Origin: Microdochium bolleyi
Lineage: Eukaryota > Ascomycota > Sordariomycetes > Xylariales > Microdochiaceae
Direction of reading: 5' to 3'
Assembly: GCA_001566295.1 (NCBI GenBank)
Contig: KQ964247.1
Location: 2,790,001-2,854,000, forward strand
DNA length: 64,000 bases
The notes under the pieces were generated by a model. It made no database searches. It had not been told where the DNA came from and was given only the letters and a program-made list of their open reading frames with translations. Made by a program: the position numbers and the translations under genes. Every line of letters starts with the position of its first letter. Positions within the stretch are counted from its first letter, which is position 1. Below, one piece after another: positions 10,978 through 22,413 of this stretch.

Positions 10978-13900
10978 ATCGTCATCGTGGCCGCGGGCAC
11001 ACCACACCACACACACCATACCATGTTGCGTGCCACACCGCACCACACCCTTCCAGAGTCCATTGTCTTGGGCCGCGACGCCCTACCCGCGTGGTCGGGT
11101 CACCACCACCACGCCGCAGAAGCTAGCCTCTCTAGCCTGCTGCGTCTACGAGAACCCGTGGCCCCCGGGATTCTGCAACCGCAAGCTCGAACTAACCTAG
11201 CCCACCCGCTCCTTCCCGGCACCCACCGTCGCCGCCGCCCACGCACGCCGTCCAGCATCGACGCCCTCCCAGCTCCAATTCTGGCTGCATTGCTACCCGA
11301 CTGACACGTCGGCTCCTCGTGCCCGCCAGATTCCCATCCTGCAACCGGCTACGGCCGCTTCCGCTGTTGCTGTTTCCATGCGCAATGCCTCTCAGCGACC
11401 ACGTCACTGAGTCCGCAGCAGGGTGGCCCGATGTATCACCCGTCTTGCAGGACGAAGCCCAATCGAGGCGACCCGTCGTCTGGACCGGCTGGCTTTAGCG
11501 GAAATGGGCTGGCATGGTTCCTTATTGTCCTCGCTAGCGCACACCCACTTGCGCAATAGCTGGCATCGGAACCCTGTCATAGCCTGCACGCCAGCTCGAA
11601 GCCGCCGTTGGCCTACCTGCTTGGCAGGCAGAGGGTGTGATTATGGCCAGCTCTCAAAATCTCTGCTGCCAGGCGGGCCCAGGTGCTGAGCAGCACGCAA
11701 CAGATCTCGTGATGTCGGTGCTTAGCTTTGCGCAACACAACAACGCGGAGCTCGACATCCGTGTTCATGCAAGGAACAGCAGCTACCATTTGACTGAGGA
11801 TCGTGCTGCAAGATCCGCCGGCTCTTCAGCAGAGCACTTACCACGAGCTAGAGAAGGGGGATTGCCACCGACGAGCTTGCTCGTCCTCGACGGGTTGTGC
11901 TGGCAACACGGCAGGTCAAACTCTACTAACAAGACGGCAACAGATCTGAGTGCAGCACTGGGCGTCCAGCATTCAAGAGGAGAAACACGGTGTGTGCCCG
12001 TCGAGCCCTTGTGGCCAATCAGAAACTTCAGGTGTCCGGAACCCAACTTCAGCCTTAAGGTTTGCTCTGGCTCGACTCGACGTCGTCAACGGCTCGTGAT
12101 TGACTGCCTACGCTAAAGATCCTAGAGCAGCAAGGATTTGTTAGACAGCAAGCCTTCTCGCTGTTTGCCGATCGCTGAAATTGCGCCACATGCTCGTCAT
12201 CGGACCATCAGTCAGTCGCCTGAGATCGATGGTTGCGACACTTCCATGCTGCAACTACTCAGAACAAGTCGCTTATCTTCGCAGCGCGTATGTGGGATCC
12301 TGACTGCTGCACGACGGGCAGCACCAAATGCTGGACGGGCGGACCAAATCGAAACCCTAGAGCAATCCGAAGTTCTGGACCACCCGCGTTTAGCGGCTCG
12401 TCACGCGGGCTAGAGCTAACTAACCAGATTGCGTAATACACAATCTCGTGCCTACACCATGTAGAGCGGTGAACGACCCTTTTGGGCTCAGGACGGAATC
12501 ACCCGGTGTGCTGATCCTGGCGCCCAAGACACCCCAGTGTCAAGGTGTTTCTTTCACCGTGCCCCAAGCTTCGGCAAGTGGCTGCACGAAGGCTGGCTCG
12601 GCTGGTGACTGAGAAGCAAGACGGCTGACCAGTTTCGCGCACGTTATGCGAATGGCGATGGACGTCTAGGCAATAGACACGAGCCCTGCCAGCGACCATT
12701 GTCTCCACCAGACGCGGCTCTAAGGCGTTCTTCAGGGAACAATACGGAATACATAAATCCAGGTCACCGCCGCCTGCTCCCGAACGAGTACCCATGTCGC
12801 CAGCCCCGAGGCTGGAGCTACAAGTCAGACCTTCTCTATAGACCAACGATGGCACTGATGCCCTGATGCCTGACATCTATCCAGATCAGGAAGTGCCTCG
12901 ATCTTTCCAACCGTCCTTGATGTGGACATCACTTAAAAGTGTTCCCGCGAAGTCCTCGGACGGGTTTCTGTAAACAGCCGCTGCCACGAAATTAACGGAT
13001 TTTCCTTGCCAGAGGAAATTTTAAGTACACCCCTGTTGTCGCTCAAGCAGGCTGCAGGCCGTACGCGAACAGGCCCCCTGGTAGAACTCTACCCCAAATG
13101 TCTCTGGCACTTAGCCAGCTCCCCTGGTCCGGTCCACTGTCATGTACTACGGACGGAGTACAGCCTGAGAGAAGCTTGCAAGATGATCTCTCCACTCCTC
13201 CGGTCGGGAGTAGCAACCCTGTCCATCATAAGCGCCCAAGTATACATAGGATCTCAGCGGTGCGTGCTGGTCACAGAAGCAATATGCGGAATGATCTATT
13301 CCGTCACACGTCACTGCTTAGTACTGTTCTGGCACTACTTCGTGCTGGGATCTCCCGGGCATATTGATCTTTCCATCCCATTCCTCCATCACTAGATCAC
13401 ACAAATCATCGACCACTTACTCATACGCAGGCTCAACGTCTATCTGACGCGTACAGTTCGAACCCTGTTGACCACGTTTATTGGTGGGGGGTCATCTTGA
13501 TTCAGATATTACGCTCGGAAGGTGGCAACTGGGGGCAGCAGCAGATCACAGGCATCCTGCGTAGCGCGCAAGCCATTTCTCGCGGCCCACGAACTGATTC
13601 GACAGACTCGACGTCGATAGCTATTTGCGGTGCCGCCACGGAGCAGTCCAACAGGATTTCCTGACGCGCTTAGCCACTCTACTGCGCAGCATTCGTTCGT
13701 ACTGCACTTCGCCACGTTCAGATACTCTCTGGGGCCAGGCAGGCGCACAACATACGGAAAATTCAGCTCAACCCATCTCAGCTCAGCTCAGCTTACTCGT
13801 TAGCAACTACACACCAGAAGTCGCACTCGTCAGAGCCTCCGATTCTCAGGAGCTATTGCCGTCCTCATACATACACTCTCGGCACTGACCTACGATTCCA

Positions 13901-14158
13901 TCGCATCCGATCCTCAGCTTTTCCTCTTCTTCCTGAAGAGGAGGTATCTCTAATCGTCAACGTGGCGGTCCAGGATCCGTTCTTGCCGTGCTCACAGCTG
14001 GTCCCCGCTCTGTTCGACGGTTCCAACGGCACTTCTCGGCTCCGTTACCTGCTGACGCCTACTAGGTTCGGGAGCCCAGATAATCACGACTTGTCGAAGG
14101 CCGCTCGGCCGAAGAAACAGCAGCCTGAAGTGAGGATCGGGACGAGCGATATCAGTCA

Positions 14159-14173
14159 ATGTCTTGGTCTTAG
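14159..14173 (+). promoter_or_regulatory. Minimal upstream ORF before the bZIP start
   Basis: An ATG followed by three sense codons and TAG (peptide MSWS) lies in the presumed leader, 31 nt before the chosen bZIP ATG at 14205 and in a different frame. Short uORFs at this position commonly reduce or condition translation of fungal bZIP mRNAs. That this one is in the mature transcript is inferred, not shown. Confidence 0.4.
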
Positions 14174-14204
14174 GGACCACAAGCGCAAAGGGGAACAGGT
14201 CCTG

Positions 14205-15947
14205 ATGTCGCAGCGGGACCATGTGGCCCGTACCGCCTCATCACAGGGTCCTGGCTCGCCGCCAGCTCCTATTGAGGTCATATCACCACTCTCACGTCAT
14301 GGTGGTGTCGTCGAACGATTCCACGGGGCCACTGAAGAGCAGTTCAACAGGCCTCAGGGTGCACCTCCCAGTAGCGATGCCGAGCGGCACGCTCTGGCGA
14401 GACAGTCGAGCGTATTCAATATCCTGAACCCGGCAGGGGCGGCCATGGCTTCCGATGTAGGCAGCAGCACGCGAGACACTCAAGGCGTACCGCAGTCGCA
14501 TGACGAACATGATGGTACCCGTGCTCGGTTGAGTCTATCGCCTCCTCAACCGGCCGGCTTCTCGGAAGGAGCTCTGCACCATCATCAGTACCATCATCAT
14601 CATAGACAGCCAGCTCACCCAGCCTCGGGACGATCGGCTTCCATCGGAACAGTCCCAAATCGTAGTCCGCCCGGACTACCACAACCACCACTATCTGCCG
14701 AAACTTCCCGACGATTGTTGACACCACGCTCACCTCGAAGCCTGAGCACGAGTCACGCATCGCTAATGGGACCTCGCGGGCCAGCCCTTGGTCAGCTACC
14801 GACGCCAGCAGCTAGTCGACATATTCAAAGCGAGACGGCAGTGCCTGGGCAATTTGAGCAGACACAACGCTTCACGTCTCATCCGAACGCACCTCATGGG
14901 CCCTCGAGCGGAAGGCCTTCTCCCGCGCACAGCTTCGCCACACCAGCTCGTGCACATTCGCAGCCAATGATCCCACCAATGCACGCGCATCAGCTTGAGT
15001 CAGATCGCCGTATGACCGGCTCAGGTCAGTTGGGACAAACATCTGCTGCCACTCCTCCGCCTTTTGTTGGCACTGCTTTTGCTCCGTACAGTCCTGGTCT
15101 TGAACAGGGCTGGGCTGTGAATCTCTCCGGGCCTGGACCATCTCGAGCCTCAAGGATGGGCGGGACAGCGCCGGGAGACAGTCAGCTGTCATTCGCCATC
15201 AACCCTGTTGGTGGGGAGCGCATGGTCATCCCAGTCGAGACGTACTCGGGCTCGAAGCAAGCTGACGAGAAACGACAAAGGAACGCAGGCGCCTCAGCGC
15301 GATTTAGAAAGCGCAAAAAGACCAAAGAAGAGGCCAACGTGATCAACATACAACGTCTGGAGAAGGATGTTCGAGACTTGGAACGTCGGGTGCAGGAAAC
15401 GCAAGGAGAGAGTGATCGGCTTCGTGCTGACCGCGACCGTCTACGCGATGTCGTCCTTCGAACGTCAGAGATTAGCTACCTGGCTTTCCAAGGGCCTCAA
15501 AGCCCAACATCATCCAGGGCTGCCATGCAGCTACCAGGAAGGAGCCCGCTCGACGTGATGGCATCTCCATCGCTTCCAGTGGGAGCGCCGTACGGTGCAG
15601 CCGATCCGCTCACTGGTGAGCGTGCAACCCGGCGGAGGCGAACGGACTCCCATGTAGACACGGGAGGGCCGCCGTACAGTATGGGGCAGCCCGTGCTACC
15701 GGCTCTCACGTCCCCTGGCTACCAGATTTCACATCCAGGCACGCCTCATTCAATCACTAGGCCACCATCGCTTCCTCCCCTATCTGGGCTCACGACACCT
15801 CCGCCACCCGGACCGTCGAGCTTCGAACCGGGGCCCCCAACTTCGGCGGCTTATCAGCCTACGACTTATCGAAGAGAGACGTACGAAACTGGCTGGGCCG
15901 TAGGACCATCCGACTCCCGTGCTCCACCAGACGCACGGCGACAATGA
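14205..15947 (+). CDS. bZIP transcription factor
   Basis: A single exon of 580 residues from the first ATG. The basic region (about residues 356-377) contains RNAGASARFRKRKK, matching the fungal bZIP DNA-contact pattern N-x3-SAR-x-R, and is followed by a coiled-coil zipper (about 384-430, with INIQRLEKDVRDLERRV). The zipper lies mid-protein rather than at the extreme C terminus as in Gcn4/Cpc1. The flanks are low-complexity, Pro/Ser-rich and likely disordered, with a His-rich stretch near residues 124-133. The frame is also open for 81 codons upstream (to 13962), but only from GTG, so the N terminus could be extended by an unseen upstream exon. It is expected to be a nuclear dimer; targets cannot be inferred. 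A four-codon uORF precedes the ATG. Confidence 0.88.
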   Translation: MSQRDHVARTASSQGPGSPPAPIEVISPLSRHGGVVERFHGATEEQFNRPQGAPPSSDAERHALARQSSVFNILNPAGAAMASDVGSSTRDTQGVPQSHDEHDGTRARLSLSPPQPAGFSEGALHHHQYHHHHRQPAHPASGRSASIGTVPNRSPPGLPQPPLSAETSRRLLTPRSPRSLSTSHASLMGPRGPALGQLPTPAASRHIQSETAVPGQFEQTQRFTSHPNAPHGPSSGRPSPAHSFATPARAHSQPMIPPMHAHQLESDRRMTGSGQLGQTSAATPPPFVGTAFAPYSPGLEQGWAVNLSGPGPSRASRMGGTAPGDSQLSFAINPVGGERMVIPVETYSGSKQADEKRQRNAGASARFRKRKKTKEEANVINIQRLEKDVRDLERRVQETQGESDRLRADRDRLRDVVLRTSEISYLAFQGPQSPTSSRAAMQLPGRSPLDVMASPSLPVGAPYGAADPLTGERATRRRRTDSHVDTGGPPYSMGQPVLPALTSPGYQISHPGTPHSITRPPSLPPLSGLTTPPPPGPSSFEPGPPTSAAYQPTTYRRETYETGWAVGPSDSRAPPDARRQ

Positions 15948-16324
15948 TGTTTCTCGTTTCAACATTTTGACCGCGGCGAGGTTTCACCCGCCCAGTATCT
16001 TATTCTCACCGACATTCCCGCTACTCATTTAATGCCCTCTACCATACTATTACTGAGCATGCTGGTCATTGCTTCGCCTACGCTTTTATACACTAGTGGC
16101 TACCTCGAGAGACCGCAAAGGCGCCGGCCCTCCTCCATAATTGGCACGGGTTGTGCTACAATATTCATTCACTGCTAGCTCTACTATGACCTTGGTCCCT
16201 CGCTTTTCACACCTGCAGCGGAGTCGGATAGAAGGACCGTCGGAATAGGTGTTTCGGGAGGAGGGCTCTGCTTCTGCCACACATTTGGCGCAAAGTCCAG
16301 CGGTCTACCATTATTTCACTCCCT

Positions 16325-16357
16325 TCCGCCACTTCCGCCACTTCCGCCTTTTCCGCT
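16325..16357. repeat. Tandem repeat, unit CTTCCGCCA
   Basis: Three to four copies of a CTTCCGCCA-like 9-mer within a pyrimidine-rich tract downstream of the bZIP gene. Confidence 0.7.
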
Positions 16358-17267
16358 TTGTTTTTCATTTGTTTCAACGGGACCGCCGACACAGCATGTC
16401 GACCAAGTGCCAACCTAGAAAGTCTTCGAACTTTTCTCCAGAGTGGGACCCCAGCACACCACCATACATTTTGATATCACCAGACTGTCACAGACTTTGT
16501 TTATTCGTTTCCCCCTGCTTTTCACCACTCTGTATACCCTCAACATATACCCCTCTTATATCGTATACCCCACCATGCATTGTCATCATACCAGATATCC
16601 CCAGAGGCCATTGTTTTAGTCCTGTTCAAGCATACGCACGCACGCATATACCACTTGCATTCCTAGATTATCCTGCCCTCACGGGCACAAAAGACACTGT
16701 ATTTTATGGGTTTACTCCTCATCGCCCATTTGCTTACCAGTGATGTTTGTTATTATTCTTTGCATATTGTCTACTCAGTGTCAACTCAACTATACCTATC
16801 ATCAATTCAGAACATGATGCAGAGGCCGCGGCCACAGCATCGCTGGGTCGAGCCAGGCGGCTTGCAGGGCACTGACGTGTCCCCTCATCACCCACCAACA
16901 CCGAGGACTGGACCACACTGCATCATGCCCGTAGTGAACAGCCCGACATGGGAAACAAGGCCAAGAGAGGAGGGAACGCTACAGAAGCCTTCCATCCCTG
17001 GGCCGGACTTATGACTCGTGTCAGCCCGTCAGTCAGTACCTGGTGCACGGCTCGCTTGCCGGACGTGACATGATCTCCACCATGGCTGTCGACATGTCAA
17101 TACCTAGGACGGTCTGGACCGTGTGACGGGTCATTTTGTTTTGGGCCTTAGTGGTCATGTGCCGGGGAGGGTGCATGTACTCAGCGTTGCGTGTTCGAGG
17201 CAGTTGTGAGGTCGATGGACTTTTTTGCCGAGTATAGACAAGACCGGCATACCTGGTCGGAACGTGC

Positions 17268-17297
17268 CGCGCATACGTACGTGCGTACGTGCGTGCC
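17268..17297. repeat. Alternating ACGT/GCGT repeat
   Basis: An alternating purine-pyrimidine run (ACGTACGTGCGT repeated), partly palindromic, in non-coding DNA. Such runs can adopt left-handed or cruciform structures in vitro. Confidence 0.7.
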
Positions 17298-17318
17298 GGG
17301 AGATCTCCTCCAGGGTTT

Positions 17319-17332
17319 GGGGGGGGGGGGGG
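17319..17332. repeat. G14 homopolymer
   Basis: Fourteen consecutive G bases in non-coding sequence, just after the ACGT repeat. Confidence 0.9.
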
Positions 17333-18042
17333 TCCTTGCATAAGGCGGCTGCCCTGACGGCGCGTAGCTCTGCACTGCATGACCACGCTCATTATTGCCC
17401 GTCCCGCGGAGATCTCCAGCAAGGATGCATGTGCTGACGAGAAGGGGTAGCTATGGAGTAGATCTGAAAAACGTGAAGCGAGCCGCCCATGCCACTCCCA
17501 CCGACTGCTACATCGTGGACGACAACAACGCTCCACGTGCCGCACACGGAACCTCATTCGCCATCACCACCCGTGCTCACCCAGCTCGGCTGCAGATCAG
17601 CCCAGAGCCCGGACGCACGTGGACGAAAGTCGAAAGTCAAGGACAGAAATTGACATGAAACACACACTACTTCGTTTCAATCAAACTACCTACTCCGAGC
17701 TCACCGTTCGAACCATCTCGGGCCACTCAGCCGGGAGACATAGAGCGAGAGTGTGACAGACCCAGGGGGTGTGGCGAGCGAGTGAGTGACCCAGCCCGTC
17801 GGGAAAGATTGACCAGCAGGAAAAGAAAGGAATGCAACCAGGCCAAAGATCAACGAGGTCCCGTGGCCGCCCACCACCCCTTTTCTTTTCTTTTTCTTTC
17901 CTTGTTGGTGTCCAGTGCCTCGGGGACAGATGGGCTTTGTCTTTCCTCCTCTTCCCTTCCCGCTCTCTATGTTTTCTTTCTTTTTCTCCTTTTCTTCAGC
18001 CGCGAAGCGGGAATCGACTGCCCGATCCGTAGTCCCAAATCC

Positions 18043-18070
18043 TGTGTGTGTGTGGGGGGGGGGGGGGGGG
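18043..18070. repeat. (TG)n followed by G17
   Basis: A short TG dinucleotide run passes directly into seventeen consecutive G bases. Length is probably variable or uncertain. Confidence 0.9.
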
Positions 18071-18865
18071 TTGGGTTCTTTCCAGTAGAAAAAGCAAAAT
18101 ATCGTTTCCGTTGTTTGGGGCACTTTGCGAACCAAAACGAGAGAGGGCTCGCTAACTTACCCCGACTTGGAGAAATGCGAGATTGACACTTTGCCGTGGT
18201 GCAGTTTCCTACATGGACGCCCACATCCCATTGTCACCGAGACTTAATTTACCTTGCCAGGAACTGGACGGCTCCTCTCCCGTCGTATAAGTTTGAAGGA
18301 CGACCTTGTGCAGTACGTACACGCCACGAAGGGATTATGCGCGTTGCGCAATAGAGAGCAAACGCACCGAGTACTATTACCGCTGATCGATTACATCCAT
18401 GGCCTCTGTCGTGTTCACGAGAGACCTGTACATTGGGCCCCGCCCGGCTACCCATCTCTGCGGTAGCCACTATGAGACATCGGAGCTGGGTCCCCTAGCG
18501 GGCGGGCAGCAGCCTACAAGAAGATCCCGTCATGCTGCCTGCATGGGAACAGGGTGTCTCCTGCACGTTGAACACAAAAATCCCTGCATGTCTCTGCAGA
18601 GTCCCCCCTTAGCTCTTCCTCATGGAAGTAGGCCATCATCATCTACCTATCCCGCGTTCTAGCCAGCAGCCAGGACTCAAGAAAGGGGGCCCAGAGTGTC
18701 AAAGCACGCTGATGATGCACAAGATCCGAGACAAAGCGCCACTCAATGGACAGGCAAGGCGGATAGGCGCTTAATCCGTCGGAGGTCCCTGTAAGTCAAC
18801 AGTGCTTGCATGGCATGGCATGCATGATCACTTCCTCTCACCAGCACACGCCCAGATCTTCGGAT

Positions 18866-18904
18866 GGTATGGATTGCATGCATGCATGTATGCACGCACG
18901 CAAA
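18866..18904. repeat. GCAT/GCAC tetranucleotide repeat
   Basis: Imperfect tandem GCAT units grading into GCAC units in non-coding DNA; further GCAT-rich stretches occur at about 18807-18828 and 18935-18962. Confidence 0.7.
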
Positions 18905-19438
18905 GCAACCATGTCGTGGCGGTCGTCGTCGTCATCATGCAAGTCAGCAAGCAAGCATGCAAGTCACCTCCTCTTTCGGTGCTTCTTTCAGGGGGGTGGA
19001 AGGGTTGTGTGCGTTGTTTGCTCTCGGCCTGCGACCTTTTCTACAATCAAGCTTCAGTCGTGGCGGCCCAAAGCTGTGGGTGTGTGTTGCTGGTAGCTGC
19101 CCGAATTGTGATTAGTCGTTCTCCCGAAAATTGACAGCCACTTTTTGCTGTTCACACTCGCACGAATCAATTTTTGCTTCAGCCTCACGCAGACAACACA
19201 TTGAACTGCATGGTTACGTGGCAATCGCGCTTGGTGATCCGCTGGCGAAGTACTGCTCGGATCCAGCAGCGCTGGTCACAAGACTTTGCTTGAAATCATT
19301 GAAAGTACTGACTACTGAGGGCGATGCACCGAGACGAGTCGGCTTTCTGACAAGTCTCCATCCTCCCTTGCTTGGTGGTGACCGAGCTTCGTGAGGCAGC
19401 CTTCAGCTACCATATGGCGGCAGAAGCACCTAGGCATA

Positions 19439-22413
19439 TCAAGCACTGTCCATTCTGCCACCACCCCACGTCGACAACTGCGCGAGGGGCACCCTCGAGT
19501 CCGGACTACACTCTGTAGTCATCTCGCCCACTTGATGTTGCCGAGTCTTCTCATACAGATCGTGGTAGTAGAACTCAACTTCGCACATGGGACCAGCCTC
19601 CATCAACACGCCACTGGCTTCGAGTGTGGCCGTACTCACTGTGCCCCCACTGTGAATAGATATGTTCCCTTCTGGGCTTGGCTGCATGGCCGGGCAATTC
19701 CGTTGCGCTTCCCCAGGTTGCATGTGAGCACCAGCAGCTTGGGCTGTGGCATTCTTCGAATTCGCTCTGCGGGCCGGCCGACCATGGCTGGAGAGAGTGT
19801 ACATTGGGTCGTAATCTTTGTCGTGCATGACGTGCTGGATGGTGGCCGGTGTCCCAGGCGGCATAAGTGGACCTTCTCTAGACGACAGTTTCGGCCTGGT
19901 ACTGTCGTGAAAGCGATCGACTATGTCGAGATACCGCTGTGCTTGGAAGTCCTTCTTTGCACAAAATTCGAGCACCGCTCGAGTGTTTTGGAAGACCACT
20001 TCGGAGTCTGGAGTACGATATAATGGCGCGAAGTCGTTGGTTAAAATGATCAGGGTGGCGGCAAACACCGGGTGACTAGATGGTGTCAGTCATTTGTACA
20101 TGGCGTGGCGGTCCGGTACAAACTTACATCGCGAATGGACTACACTGCGACAGGATGCCTCTTCTCCACGCTGCATGCGTCAGAAATAGCAAGTGATACG
20201 AGGCTTCTATGCAGGACTGTGACAGGCTTTGAAGGGCCTTGGGAGCACGAAATTGTTTCGCCCTGGCTTCTCGGGACTCTGGCAAGGCCGATTTCATGTG
20301 AAAGAGGTAGAATGGACGTGTCAGCAAGATGATGGCATTGAGCTGGAAAATGTTGACATGAAGAATAGCCACTCCGTGAGCGGCATCGAGAGTGCCATCT
20401 TGCAATCGTTTCCAGTGAAGAATCTCCGGGAGCGAGCGGTTCCAGTCCTCAAAGGTTCCAACAAGCTCTCCAGCGACGGCAGGTGATAGCCTGTGCCTGG
20501 CGTACAACTTGCGGAGGACCATGGCGAGAATACGGCCAGTCTTCCTGGATGCCTGAGCCGCCAGGCATCGGAGGTTCTCGGGTCGTGTTGGGCTTGAGCA
20601 TTCAATGCATGCCTTCACGGGCGAATCGCCATGACTGAAGCTGGGATAGTCTTCGTGAGAGATTGCAAGAGGTCGACCAAGTCCAGCTGCGCCGAGGAAG
20701 CTGTCGAAAATCATTAAACTTCGCCAGACTTTGCGCCGTTGTCTCTGCTCTGGTGGTGAGAACAGAACGTCATTTGGCTCTTGATGTAAGCCAATGGCAT
20801 ATGCTGAGTGTACAGCAATACCTAGCGCAGCACGTTGGTGTCAGCTTCAGCTTGTACTACCGAGCCCCGGGTTCATACTCACCTAGGTAATGATGTGCCG
20901 AGTCTCTTCTCCAAGACACGAGCTTCCAAATGGCGATGAGCAAGAGAATCTCAATAGTGGACAAATTCGCACTCTCGAAGTCGGGGTGGAAATCTGCCAG
21001 GCTCCTGGCATTCTTGAAGAATGACTCTGTGTAGAACTCCCTCTGTATCTGAAGCTTAGAGATCAGCAGCCCGCTGTGGGTAGTGATGTCATGGTTCGCC
21101 AAGATGAGCCCGATCGCCAAAACGAGATAGAGTTGGCTGAGAAATGCCGGTTGTACCGTGAAGGGGTTCGTGAAGCAGCAACCGACACTCTCCAAGAACG
21201 GACCTCGGTCAAAGAGCTCGAGGAAGCCCACAGTCTGCCGAAGTGGGACATGTGTGAGCCAGAGTAGTTGTAACAGGTCGTGAGTGGCTCATGGGGCTTA
21301 CATGGACGAAGAACGACTCGACTAAAGCTTCAGTTGTCGGTCGATCTGGTAGGACAGTGCTGTGTCTCACACTCGCGGGCATTGAAATCTTCTTCTCCAG
21401 TATCGTATGGCGTAAGCCATCATTCGTGAAGTCTGATTGGTCTCCAAGGAAAGTCTCGAACAACATGCGGACTATCTGCAAGTATGCAAGAGTCGCGGTA
21501 TCGCCAACATATACTGCGCCTCAGTTAGCACGCCGGCCTCTCACCACACCATACATTACACTAAAGATTGTGGCCACGGCTGCATCCCACAGTCGGCACG
21601 GGGTACGTCCAAGGGCAAAAGGAGAGACTTACTGACTCGACCCCGATCTTCAGACGTCTCTATCATCCTCGACTGCCAAAGGGCAGAGGTGTCGGCAACA
21701 CTACTCGAATGGCTGTCTCGCGAACCGGTATCGGCTTCTGCTTCATCGTCACGGACCTCGTACAACTTGCAGTGTCGCTTCGCAGGCCTTGACTCATCGA
21801 TCTGCATCATGACTGGCTCGACAGCCAGTGGCTGCGAATCAGGCGCCACAGATAACCAGGGCATGTGCAATGGCTGTGCTGACGCTATCGCAACATTTGA
21901 AGTGGGAGCTTGTGTAATCACTGCCTTGAAGGTGGTGTTGTGATGGACGGCCTTTGTTGGAGATATCGTGGATGTCGGAGAGTTTTCGTGATTTGGATTT
22001 GCAGGCGTATATACACATTCCAGCCGCCTTTTGCTACACATGCTGCACGGCAAGTGCCCGTTACACTGGAGAGAGGTGCCATTAGCATCTTGTAGGTAGT
22101 GACGGATGCAGGATATAAGAGGGCGGCGTGTGCTTCTGCAGCGCAGTATGCGGCAGTGAGGCTGGAGTGCGCGAGCCGATAAGACGTCCTGGAGGCAGTA
22201 GGAGGCTGGGCGGACTGCGTGCGCAACCTGGAGATCCTTCCAAGGACAGAGTCATGTCGGTTGCGAGCCGACCAGGGGCGCCGCCTGTGAGCGAGCCAAG
22301 GGGTGACACAAAGTGACAAGTAGCTTGCTTACCTTCTGCTTCCGCCGCTTGCAAGAATCGCATGCTTGCGCAGTACGTTGCCTCTTATCCGGATCAACCT
22401 TGGGTCGGGTCAT
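19439..22413 (-). CDS. Zn2Cys6 fungal-type transcription factor
   Basis: Six exons (22333-22413, 21633-22065, 21302-21513, 20883-21234, 20128-20821, 19439-20075) with introns of 266, 119, 67, 61 and 52 nt; phases sum correctly to 802 residues. The zinc cluster C-x2-C-x6-C-x5-C-x2-C-x6-C is complete (Cys 18, 21, 28, 34, 37, 44), and intron 1 interrupts it just before the third Cys. A linker with basic and acidic stretches follows, then the fungal_trans regulatory domain: YVGDTATLAYLQIVRML, then HSAYAIGLHQEP and RRKVWRSLMIFD, which are hallmarks of the family. The C terminus looks disordered. It is a predicted nuclear DNA-binding regulator, probably dimeric. No biosynthetic or catabolic cluster is next to it, so the pathway it controls is unknown. 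Confidence 0.9.

Larger units (their letters stand above)
4294..14158. other. Gene-poor region of about 10 kb
   Basis: No convincing gene was found on either strand. The proximal few hundred bases are the promoter of the SMP-30-like gene and the distal few hundred the leader of the bZIP gene. In between, open frames are short, overlap each other on both strands and lack recognisable domains. The stretch carries simple repeats (GAC triplets, a C16 run, a 7-bp tandem repeat, CCACA-type repeats). The interval about 8000-9900 looks more AT-rich than its flanks. I saw no transposase, reverse transcriptase, terminal repeats or tRNA. The one frame worth a note is at 6468-6926. Confidence 0.55.
15948..19438. 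other. Intergenic, repeat-rich (3.5 kb)
   Basis: This lies between the bZIP stop and the 3' end of the Zn2Cys6 gene on the other strand (convergent arrangement). I see no gene. It contains a 9-bp tandem repeat, alternating purine-pyrimidine ACGT repeats, two long poly-G runs and GCAT repeats, listed separately. Confidence 0.55.

Noticed and set aside
13452..13468. tRNA B-box-like GTTCGAACC
   Set aside because: No A box or pairing acceptor stem lies at the required distance upstream. The similar GTTCGAACC at 17705-17714 fails the same test on both strands.
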